A stretch of 64,000 bases of DNA from Viscum album (lineage: Eukaryota > Streptophyta > Magnoliopsida > Santalales > Viscaceae), in the NCBI GenBank assembly GCA_963277665.1, contig OY728125.1:1712394889-1712458888 (forward strand), given 5' to 3'. Below are positions 46,461 to 58,262 of this stretch, piece after piece. Within the stretch, counting starts at the first letter, position 1; each line of letters starts with the position of its first letter. Both the position numbers and the translations under genes were made by a program. The notes under the pieces were generated by a model. That model had not been told where the DNA came from. It searched no databases and was given only the letters and a program-made list of their open reading frames with translations.

Positions 46461-49400
46461 CTTCATTATTTATATGTATTAAAACTATGATAAATATATT
46501 TATTAAAATAAATCAAAATAAATCTGAAAATTAAACTCCAATTTAATCTACATTCAATTTTCAACACCATTATCATACCATTATATAATATTTTATGGAT
46601 ACAATGCCATAATAAATTAGTTTATTACTAATATCATCATAGTACGTTTAACATTTTTTTCATTAGTACTAGGAACATAAACCCAATTGGTATTATTCTC
46701 TATCTAGTTGATTTATTCATTGATATCTTTTACAAACACCTTTCAAAAAATATCATCTGAAACTACTAATGTATAAATATATAAAATGAGATATTTTTTA
46801 TGTTTAATTCCCAATATTTTTTATTTTTGTCCCTATATCATTCGAATGGGAAATAATATTTTTTACTACAACATGTATCTTTAATATATGACATTTAAAT
46901 TCTATTTTTAGAAGGTTTATCCACTTAAATGGTCACATCTAAATCAATATCAATAGAAATAATATTTTTCAACTACTCCATCATGTTCATAACTATATAA
47001 ATTCATTCTGTTAGCTTTAAAATTAAAAAAAACTACATCATAATTCATATACATGATGGGTTCATTTTCAATGACCATCATATCAATATATTAATCTATG
47101 TTCTAAAAAATTTTGTTCACTCATTCTTATCCTCTGACATTTTATATGTCTCCCATAGAGATCCCTTATTTATCAGTTTATTCAAATTTTCCATGTTTTT
47201 TGTTTTTATATTCTGGTGTCATGGACTATAAGATGATGTGAATTATATCACTAAATTACTTATTTTATTCCACATCTCATGTGGTTTAATTTTTTACTCA
47301 TGTTATAAGAAAATAATATTTATATATGTATGAATGTACCCATAGCTTACCTCTAGATAATGTGTTAGATTTTATTCTCAAAAATTATTATTCTACGAAT
47401 TTAAAAAAATATATTTATTCCATTATAGTATTAATACAATCTCCTGAGGAATGTATGTTTCAATGTATGAGGGCGTTATTCAAATTTTATCAAGATATAT
47501 TTCAAGGTAATTTCATATGTACTCTCTACCATTACATAATATTAGTTTATCTATGTATACTCCTAGTTTTTTATTAACAAATATTTTCAAAATTTTGAAA
47601 ATATATACAATAATATAAGTATTCATTAGAAACACGAAATTTGATATAAAATTTATTTTATTATTTTATTGAATAAAATATATATTTTCATTAGTGATCT
47701 TAGTATCATATATCCATGTACGTCAATATGAATAATTGGATGTGATCTAGTATATAGAATCTGACTAATTAGTATGTAACTTTAATAATTATCCCTTAAT
47801 AAAATGTCTCCTAAAGACATCATTGTCTCACTAAATTTTGATGGGGTAGGTCCCTTAAATTGTTACAATTTTATATTTCACTCATTTTTATATGAAACAT
47901 ATGACCATGTATTTTGTGTTAACACAGGTTTTTATCTATAGAACTCTAGATGAATGAATTATTAAGATTTAAAATTTGTAATAGATTTCAATTATTATTT
48001 TTTATTGTAGTTAAAATCTATCAATATTTTTAGTTTTAGATAAAAAATTATTCTTTCATAAAGGTAACCTTATTATAATCATCCAATAAATTCCTCAAAC
48101 ATGATAGATTCAGTTTATCCCCTTAAACAAAAAGAACACCTTGTAATTTTATATTTGGTAATTAAACATCACCTTTTCTAACTTCCCTTATTTTTAGGAA
48201 ACTATCATTTCAAATATTGATTACAGTTTCATCATGGCTTAAAAAATTATTCACTATTATTACATCAGAATTCATATGAGAAGAATATTCACTGTCAATA
48301 TTCATCCCCTTCTATCCTTATGTGATTCCAAATAAAATTTAATAATGAGATATTTATGATATTTCCTTTATTTTTTAGAATATAAAATTCGACGATAGAG
48401 AGTGTTCATGAATACTTCTACCCAATGAATCCATTTTCACACCATAGAAAAATTTAGTACATAAAATAATATATCTTCTTAGTCTCTTAATTTTCTAAAT
48501 CTCTATTCATAATAGTCTTCCTGTTCACTTTTCAGTGGTATGTGTTTTATAAATTCTGTTAGTCCCCCTTGATTCATACATACTCCAATGCAATGAAAAG
48601 TTTTGAAATCATTATTAATATTTATTCCCATAAATAATTAAAAATAATAACATCCTATGAATCCTAAAATTACATATTTAAAATGATAATTATGTTCAAA
48701 AAAAATTTCTTATTCCCTACGATCAATGATTTATTTTATCTTTAGCAGTTGATTATTATTGAGATATTACAATTATCCCTAGTTATACAAGTTTTGTCAT
48801 AATTTTCCATAGAACAAACATTAAAATAGTTGGAACTATATCCCACACATTTATTGTGAAAAATTATATTAATTACAATTTTAGTAGATTTATGCTATAT
48901 TATTAGGTTACTTTTTTAGAAAATTTGGATGAATCCAATTTAAAATATATAATATTTATAAAATAAAAATTAGTCATCATTATATCCTTTGTGAATAAAT
49001 AAACATTTATTGTGTTTAATTAACTCATATTCATTTAGAGATGGTTTCTAAATAAAAATAAAATTTTTGTCTCCCTTGGAAACCTTTAACTAATAATTCC
49101 CAATTTATTTAGTGTAACCTATTTATCTTTTGTGAAGCATTAATTTTGATTTTTTCTTTTTTCTATAATCTTATATATATACTCAATTAAGGATTCATAG
49201 GAAGAAATTTTTCACATTTAATATTCACAAATTTTGGTATTTTGATACTTCACCTTATTCTTCCTCACTTGTTCATTGTTATGCATGTTTTTCAATATTT
49301 TTCATAAATATTTGATATTTTCATGAAATACTTATTCAAACTGAATCCATGAAGTTGAGTTGTTATATATTTAAATTATCCTAAAACTTTTTTTATTTAT

Positions 49401-50530
49401 TCATAGAATCATTTTAATTTTCTTATTAATTTTTTTTATTACCATAGAGCTTTGACCAATTTTTTCTCTGAGTATTTTCATCTTCCTTAATATTCACATA
49501 ATACCCACCTTTTGTTTTTCCACAGTTCTTTCCCATTTTCCATATCCTCTATATTAAAAAACTATAGTAGAATATTTCCATTATACTCTTAATTTATGTT
49601 TTTAAAACTCATTATTGTAAGACCCATAATCCACTTATAATCTCCATCTAAATATTTATCACCCTCAGATTCACTTCAGAATACATTTTATTCATAATTT
49701 ATATTCAAATTTCATATGGTTTTAGATGATATTTTCCTTTATTTTTTTTGAATATACTTGATCCCTTATCATACAATACTAATTAGTAATAAAATTAAAA
49801 TTATCAATAATGAAATATTTTTTTATATAGAAAAGTTTTATGATAAAATACATCAAAATAATTTCTCATTATCATAATGAAAAATTTATAATCATCAATA
49901 TTTTTATCTATATCCTCTTATGTTGTCGACTACATTATTTACTCTAGTAAATTATGAATTGAGGGGTTCTTCTATAGATATATTCTCATGTTTAATTATG
50001 GTTAAATAATTATTTATGTAATATTCTTTTAAATTCATATTTCTATGATGATTTCCTTTAATCTTGATCCATATTTCCATTACTGGTTGATTTACCATCG
50101 CTTAAGTATAAAAAATTTCAAATAATAACATGAGAATAAAATTCATGTAATTTATATCAACATTAGAATTCTTACTATCAGAAAAAAATATTATTTTATT
50201 TTTTTTAGTTAGTATAAATTCAATTTTTATGACATAAAAATATAAAGTCCACATGGCCGAACATAGGGTACCATAATATTCATCCCATTGGTATAGTTTT
50301 AGCATTGAAATTATGTGCACCTCTAATTTTAAATGTATTTATAATATCCATAAATATGAATATGAGGATATAATAAAGGGAACCAATGTAATCTCAGATA
50401 CTATTTGATATTTCCATAGGGTGGATTCTTCCATTATAGAGTGGAAGAGATTGAATTAGTGGAACATGTGTTTAAATTTATTCTATAGAGGTAAAACATT
50501 TTGATTTTGATAAGATTTTATCAAATAAAT
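46461..50530 (-). other. A+T-rich DNA, probable upstream part of the copia element
   Basis: Integrase and gag of the copia element would lie here on the minus strand. The frames are too broken to name motifs; no DDE or zinc-finger pattern was fixed. Open frames at 47326 and 50102 show no domain. No LTR pair bounding the copia remnant was seen. Confidence 0.25.
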
Positions 50531-53127
50531 TTTTTTAACACCCCAACCCATAAAACTAGTTGCACACCTTAGTTCCTCATGCCCACAAGTAGGACTCTCC
50601 ATAGGAAAGATACTTTTGAGTAGTAGCGAGGGTCTGAACACCATCAATGGGGAGACTATACACTAAGTATCATAACCATGAAAAATATTATAAGAATGAT
50701 TTTATAACAATAAGAGTTATGTATGGAAAGAAAATAATGAAAGGTAAAATTACATAGAAGATATAAAATAAATAAATAAGAAATATCCCAATGGGGAGTG
50801 TAAAATTTGAGTATAAAAGTAGTAGAAAAAGAATAAAAATATCATAATCATGGTTGTATACATAGTCCCACCTCTAACTCCATGATCTACAACTCAACCA
50901 TTCACCAAGGACCCTGTTCCATTTCTAGAATATATATATAGAATATCTAAATGTACAAGGAGATTTCAATATAGGATGTGAGTAATAAAACCATGTAGGG
51001 AAGCACTAATGGATCCTAAAAAGGTGTCTGTTTATAATAGGTGTATGTGATAATAAAAAAAAGAAAAAACAATAGAAATTAGATAATCCCATAAATAGTG
51101 GTCATGATCTGACCATGACTTCACAGACCCCCTATCATAACTTCTTCATATCCATTCAATAAGGATAATCATCATCATCACAAATGATCATGAACTATCA
51201 AAAAGGTAAGAGAACATATTACTCGAGATCCTCAAGGAATTGAGTCTCATCCAGGCCATATGGTCAACTAATGAAAATGAACTAAGATTAAAGAATGTAT
51301 CATGCTTTGACATGTTTCTTAGTGTCCACTGGGAATCATGTTTTTGCATGTGACTCAGTAACCAAAAGAAATTATGTTCTATACCATCAATAAGTATAAT
51401 ATTATCTTACCCCTGGGTGTGGTTCCACTATCATCACAACAATACATCGAGACTACTCTCCCTCTAAGGTATAAACTTACCACAATGGAACACGTATGTC
51501 ACATTGCCATGAATAAACTCCAATGAAAATATAACATATATCATGGAAAACCATCATATGAAAATAATATGATTTCATGTTGAGACACATAGTATAAATA
51601 TATAACAATTTGTGATCATCTTCAAGAATAGTGATAAGACGATCTGGAAATTCTCAAAGAAATAAGAATATTATGTGGGTACTAAGGAAATTCAAACACA
51701 TTAATAAGAAAAAAAATCTTCAAAGAACAAACATCTATGAAACACGTGAGTCATACCCTGTATGAAGTTATATGAGATCCCTTCATGCAATAGAGATTCA
51801 TACATATTGGTTTTTTCATGCAGAATTAAGGAAATTCATAATGTATCAATTGTCGATTTATATCACCCACCAATGGATAACATTCCCACAAGGAAAGAAT
51901 TACTAAATTAGAACATGGTTGGTCAAAAGAGCTATTTATATCAAGACATAAAGAAGAAACCATTTCATTAAGCTGATTCCATAATTACAAACCATATGAT
52001 GTTGGTCCAAAATCCACAACTATGTTATGTTATAGGAAGGGAATCCAAACCACTATAATTAATTATCCATGATATAATAGATTTTTAATTCTTCATTGAT
52101 TGTATATAAAATACTTGAGTCTATTGAACAACAATAAATCCATAAATAATCCATCAATGGATGAAATAAAGAAGAAGAATGGTCTCATGATGACCGTTCT
52201 ATAAGGAAATATGTGACAAAACCACCAATCATGAGAATTCAATATCCACTTGAGAGAGGTCCTACTTTTCACATAAATTTCACTACTAATATAATCATTT
52301 TTATACCATAAATAATAGGTCAAGAAATATTATTCACTAATACATAACCACTGGACACTAGTTGTCAAATATAGATCATAGTTTGATCAAGAAATCTCTT
52401 CAATGTAGTAGATCGTACACTGATATATGAAGATAAGATGAAATATTCATATAATTATAAGGAAAAAGAGTAATCCAAAAATTATACAATAACATCTCTA
52501 AAGGGGAAGAATAATTTGGCATGAATCAATAGAGAAACACATCATTCCTATTTCCAAACTGGGAAACAGTTGGAGAGTCAAGGAAATAAACATAAAGTAT
52601 ATAAAGGACAAAGTGTGTGGTATCAAAATTGAATTAGAGTCAATAAAGTATTTATTGGATAATAAAATATTAGTGAATTAATAAGAACTTATACATATGG
52701 AGTTTATTAATTACACCCTCAAAATGGGCACACCGGTCACCCGGTGGGCCTCAACGGTGTGCTAGTGGAGCCACTGGTTGGCCGATATGACTTCCAAAAT
52801 GAAATGAATTGTTCATAATCCACTATCTAGCTAGAGGAGAACCACCAAATAGTTGGAGGAACACCATCATCTTATCAGTGGGTTGTGTAGTATCCATCAT
52901 AACTACTGTGACCCCACTAGTTGTCTATGATATTTTTTCTAGGAAGATCATGTTCATTCCTACAAAAACACTTCCACATTCAGTCCCAATACCCTTTTTC
53001 ACTATAAACCATCCTCTCTACAATACAAAATAAATATGAACCAAAATTATAAATGTAAAATTTATAAGCCTAAAATATCTATTACATTGAAATTAAATGA
53101 GGATGTAATGATTCCTCTCTTGTAACA
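50531..53127 (-). repeat. 3' LTR of element 2 (left copy)
   Basis: It pairs with 58263-60905. Shared landmarks include 'cctcatgc/atatgc', 'agtatcata(a/t)cc(a/t)tgaaa', 'catgatc..ca..tcaaccattcatcaagg', 'cttagtgt', 'ctctccc(t/c)(c)taag', and 'catcatgaaaataat'-type blocks. In its U3 half there is a G+C-rich segment with inverted repeats at 52728-52775. Open frames at 52093 and 52809 lie within the LTR and are not genes. Confidence 0.7.
52728..52775. repeat. G+C-rich inverted repeats in the left LTR of element 2
   Basis: gcacaccg at 52728-52735 pairs with cggtgtgc at 52755-52762 (perfect, 8 bp arms, 19-base loop). agtgg and ccact at 52764-52775 form a second short hairpin. CACCGGTCACCCGGTG lies inside the first loop. 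The segment is far richer in G+C than its surroundings. The other LTR has only a decayed match at about 60495-60560. Confidence 0.6.
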
Positions 53128-53144
53128 ACTTTTCATCCTCAAGA
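53128..53144 (-). other. Purine-rich tract next to the 3' LTR of element 2
   Basis: Minus-strand TTGAGGATGAAAAGT directly precedes TGTTACAAGAG, the proposed LTR start. It is purine-rich but interrupted by one T, so it is weaker than the tracts of elements 1 and 3. Confidence 0.45.
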
Positions 53145-53520
53145 AGTACCTTAAAATGTTATTCTTGAACTGTATGAGTTGTTGAGAAAACAAATCAACC
53201 TATCTCTCCCACTTGTCCTCCTTGATCCAATAATTATGCCATATATTGAGTACTTATGTTACCATATTTCCTATAATGACATTTTGGCACTGGTCTAAAA
53301 TCTGCATCAATAACTGCATGTATGATGTGTTCAGATCTTGATCAATGTCGTAACAACTAATGACATGAATAATATTTGGAATATACTTCTAGATCAGTGA
53401 AATGTTAATCATTTCATTCATAACCTAGTAGTGGTAAGGGAGATATTGATGGTATGCTACTGTCCCAAATAGCTTGGTGTTCCCAAAGGGTCCAATTACA
53501 TGTTGTGCTATATTCCCTTA
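53145..53520 (-). pseudogene. Integrase tail / chromodomain linker (element 2)
   Basis: A minus-strand frame at 53437-53500 reads VIGPFGNTKLFGTVAYHQYLPLP, split by substitutions relative to 'IGPF.I...VG.VAYRL.LPP.L', the conserved GPY/F-type module at the end of Ty3/gypsy integrases. It is followed by a decayed 'H.VFHVS.LR'. The chromodomain itself, expected nearer 53150, is not clearly legible. Confidence 0.65.
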
Positions 53521-54700
53521 ATTTCTCAAACCCCAATGTCCTAATTGTGGTATCACTCTCAGAAAAAAATAGTAGTTCATATTAAATTATAATGGACATA
53601 TCATGATGTTTGCATAATATTTCTATCAAATATAATATGTGATCAACCTCTTATGGATCAGGTTCACTCTCTTGGTGGTCTTTGGTAACATATTTATCCC
53701 TACAACTACTACATTATTGGACTCATTCCATGTGAGTGGTGAATGAAATGAACTTCCATAATAAGCCTCATATGGAGAAATAGAAATTTATGACTAGTAA
53801 CTATTATATTTATATGAACCAATGTAAGCCTATGAGATCATGAAAATATCTACTAAAGTATAGGGAACATGCCTTTATCGTATCATTTAGTATTTGAAAC
53901 ATCTTCTTAGATTATCCATCTGTCTGGAAATGGTATGTCAGGAAAAAAATCATCTGAGGACATATGGAATTATATAATCCTTTCCAAAACCAATGATGTA
54001 AAACAAGAATCCATAATAGACACAATTTTCCAGGAAACACTATTCAAATATACTCTCTCACGGATATATATATCTTATTGGTTATCCATTATGTATGTAT
54101 CATGGATCAGTTAGAAATGATTATCTTTCATTAACTAAAAAAATCCCCCAAACAGTGTCTGGTATCATCAGGTTATGGGTAAATGCTTCCCAAATTACAT
54201 TGTCAAATACTTCCACATCGACAAGTACATCAGTAACGGTGAACTAAAACCACCAGTTTGATGGTTCATGGTCCTTATCGTCTATCTAGTATGATGTCGA
54301 GAAACAAATCCCACAATGTCCCTCTTCAACAATGGCCACTATAATTTCCACTTGAAGTTATCAGATATATATATTTCCATAGGAGAAACTACCAAACTAG
54401 AGGTATGTATTTCTCTCATTAGATATTTCCAAATATAATAATTAACTAAAACTCCCCCATATATCATCATAAAATCATGATAAACCATCAACCACCTAAG
54501 TATCACATCACCACCTATATGTTTTTCAAATATAATAATGCATTCTGAGTCTGAACTCTGACTAGTATTCACATATTCTATGATAATAATGATTACTAAA
54601 GGGGTACATTCCATAAATCCTTGATCCTTAGAATAACACATCCTCTATTCCTCCCTAAATATCCTCATGGACCACTACTACTCAAAATCCCGCACGCAAA
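53521..54700 (-). pseudogene. Integrase remnant (element 2)
   Basis: At 53881-53940 a minus-strand frame reads LTYHFQTDG*SKKMFQIL, matching 'STAYHPQTDGQSERTIQTLED', the block with the last catalytic Glu (here Lys). The upstream core (right of 54000) is too decayed for me to place. The open frame at 54339-54641 on minus shows no motif. Confidence 0.7.
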
Positions 54701-55249
54701 AATATTAATCAACGAGCATCTTATGTCTATGAGAAACCACAATGTTCTTCCCCTTTCTAGGTGCATAGTTAGTCTCAAAGATAATCATCTATAGATACTC
54801 AATTTAATGCATATACCTAAAATAGATGTGCTGGTGTGTGATTATATAACTAATGCCTTTATCGAATGTATTGAAAAAAATATCTCCTTGAGGATATAAT
54901 TTCTAAAGAACATTAAATCATAGACCAAAGCTATCAACTCTGAGTATTCATTATTATTGTTCCACTCATGTTGTCATAGAGGAAATGACCTATAAGATAC
55001 TATATGTTATAAATGTATAATAAATTCTCAAAAACCATTACCTCATGCCAACCAGTACATAGAATAAATATTCTTTTCCTCATGAAGTATGAACATTGAA
55101 GTTATAGTAAACCTCCTCATTATCTCAGGAAATACCTCATCACATTAGTATGAAAAAATAATCATTAATCACCTCATTATCAAAATAGATATGGATGATA
55201 ATAGATGGGAGTGTCTTGAGATAAAATATCAATATTATCCTACTAAAAT

Positions 55250-56000
55250 AATAAATCTTTTTTATCTTGAACCCATACTAAGGACATTCCCATCAATTTT
55301 CTTCCGCTAATTTCATCATGTCTATGCATATACCAGTTCCAGACACCACATGGCTCAATAATTTCTACTCTTTAACCCAAAAGTAACACATGGATAGATT
55401 GGCCTTAATATTATGTTTTATAGGTGAACTCAAGACTCCCACAAGATATTATTCATGTTACTCTGAGTCAGTGAATAAAAGATGATTTCTTCAATAAACC
55501 CCATGATAAATTAGTCAAGGTAGTGGTGGAAATCTTGTTCATGATATCCATGATCAATAAAAATACATTTGATAATACAAATTACATAAAATGAACTCAT
55601 ACAAACCATAACTACTCTAAAACACATTTATTTATTTGTCCTTCCCTCATGCCTATAGATGGGTATATGAAAATAAATGATCAATCTTAGAGAACCATCA
55701 GGATCCCATAGGTGATATAAAAGGTCATCAATCATTTGAAAAGGTTATGTTTCCATATATTTCATCTATTTAATCATATTACAATCAAGGTTGTGACATT
55801 GCATACCATCCACCTTGTTGTCATACAAAATAGTCCCCCATAAAAAATTACATGTCCAAATAAAGACCTTTTAACTATATCCTTTAGCAATTCCATGACA
55901 TAATTTAGTTAAGATGGTTACATATGATAATGGGTATAGAAATGGGATGAAACATTGGCATAATATATATCAAAAATTCAAATATTCTATCAAGATTATA
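55250..56000 (-). pseudogene. Reverse transcriptase remnant (element 2)
   Basis: At 55470-55560 minus-strand frames give MDIMNKI and HHYLD*FIMGFIEEIIFYS. This matches 'FMDLMNRVF..YLD.FVVVFIDDILIYS', the catalytic core of Ty3/gypsy RT. Both catalytic Asp are replaced by Glu. Other blocks on either side are poorly legible. Confidence 0.75.
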
Positions 56001-58250
56001 TCTTATGATATTGTTCAGAATGAAATTATGGGACAGATTCATTTCAAGGGGAAAAGGCAGTGGGGTTGTCAATGATCCTCTGGAGAGGAAAATCCAAGAT
56101 CACATTCCTTGATCAAACAGGGATTAATCACTTATGGACCAACTCTATCTACTCAAAATTATTATTTTGTTAACAATACATAATTCTCTCTCTTTGGTGT
56201 ATTAAATATACATTTCTCTAATATCAGTCAATGTGATCTTCAAAACATATATGCTAGTCCTTGTATAGAATCAAATAAAATCCCATCATGTCATGAATAA
56301 TGATGTCTCAAATATTTAATACACAGTTTGTGACATTACAGAACTCTAGGAATTACAGAATATGGTCCACATTTTCCCCAATAGTGTATCAAGAGAATGT
56401 AACTCAGAATACAACTTCACATATATGTCTTGTAAAAAAATTAATTGTGTGAAGATAAAGGAATCTGAAGACCATTTTTTAAATTAAGTTGTTTTAAAAG
56501 TAGAGGTAAAAAATGATACCTCAAACAAAGAATTATACCACACTACCACCATATGGAGTCTGATCAACTGGATAAACATGTCCAACAACCACTCTGTGAC
56601 CCTGCCCATGTGATGGATAACCAGTCGTGGTCATATTACTAAAAGATTGCAACTGAGTACCCTAGATAGATCATTGGTATGTTGATATTGTCCCTCCTAA
56701 AAATTTTCATAACATTCAAACTGCATACATAGAGAATAACTAAAGAATATTTCATCTCATACCACACTTTTAACCTCTTCTCTATGGTGAGGTAAAGAAC
56801 CAGTTATAGTGACTGAACTTCCCACTGTTGAATTTCTATAGAACTCATCTTGAGGGGGTGAAGAAATCATATTATATTTTTTTCCCATGACCATCCCCTT
56901 CCTATTAAGACATTGGACACTCATCTAAGTAGTAGGAGGTCTACTCAGCCATGTAATAATGACGAAATAAGACTTGTCGTTTCATCCCCCACTAGAGCCT
57001 CATATATAATTAAGGCATTGTAAAGAACTTGGATATAAGTATTCTTATAGATGTTCACGTCTTGCCATATGAACTTTGGCTTAATAATAATCACACGATT
57101 CCAAGATTTTTTTGGTTTAATCCTTATCCAAGAGAGTAGAAAATCATAGTAACTTTTTAAGAAGAACTGAGTATATACACATTTCCATCATCCCCAAATG
57201 AATCTCTATAAAATCGTGAACATTTTACATCGTCAAATTACATATAAATAACTCCATGAGGATTACGTTGTTCAATTTGGACCTTTTGAGACCCTCACAT
57301 ATTCTATCATGAAGCATACTATCCCAGAAGCATCCAGTAGCCCCTAGATAATAATGGGGAAAAATGTCACCATTGTTCCTCTAGGGTCTCGGTCAAGGTT
57401 ATTATACTCTTGAAAAACTATATCCACTAGTATTCATATTTTTTTTACTCTCATAGATTATATTATAGAGGATATTATAGTTAGAATTCCCAATATTTTT
57501 CTTCCATAGTCCCAGTAAATTCTACACCATGGATAATCACTAGGTGGAATATTCCTAACTAAAGTAATCCTTTTACATGAATCACAATGGTTAGTACAAG
57601 AGTATTCTCTTATATGGATAGGGGTAGAACATCGACATTATCCTTTACATGATTATTCATGAAATCTCTAGGATGTTTTTTCATTCATCTCAGAGGAGGA
57701 CTAATCTATAACATGATGAAAACATGAAAACATTTAATATTTATTCTAACCATTCTCTATGATCACAAAATGGTTCTACTAGTAGTAAACCATTAACCTA
57801 AGGTGTATCCTCTATGAGAACTCCAATGACTCCATCCATTCGTGTTAGTAAAATTCAAATATATATTAAAAACAAAACCAAATGATAAGGTTCAACTAAT
57901 TAATTCCAACATAGATATATCAAAACATCAATACTAAAAAGATATATCACACAGTCCTAAATACACATTTATCCCAAATAGATAGTGAATATTGGGTAAT
58001 TAAATTAAATAATTTCTATATAGAATAAAACCATGGTACATATATGGAATATGATCCTATGTGTCTAATCATGATGAATGGACATAAACAAAATCACATA
58101 AAACTATAAATGATATTCTATCATTGGTAACTCGTAGGGATGTTACACATGAGCTGGCCAAGCACATTGAAACTCCCCCACCCATATATTTTATGACTAT
58201 CTCTTTTATTAAATATATGATGTTATTAAAAATATAAAGAAGAAAATAGG
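56001..58250 (-). mobile_element. gag/protease and leader region of element 2 (by position)
   Basis: gag and protease should lie here. At 56550-56640 a minus-strand frame reads GYPSHGQGHRVVVGHVYPVDQ, a little like the '..GRVYALT.' end of gag. No zinc-finger Cys/His array could be fixed. The open frame at 58069-58263 crosses the PBS and is chance. Confidence 0.4.
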
Positions 58251-58262
58251 TCTCTAATACCA
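58251..58262 (-). other. PBS of element 2, initiator tRNA-Met type
   Basis: Minus-strand TGGTATTAGAGA matches 10 of 12 bases of TGGTATCAGAGC and directly touches the LTR edge (minus-strand ...TTTCAACA). It is the best kept PBS in the window and fixes the right LTR as the 5' LTR. Confidence 0.8.
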
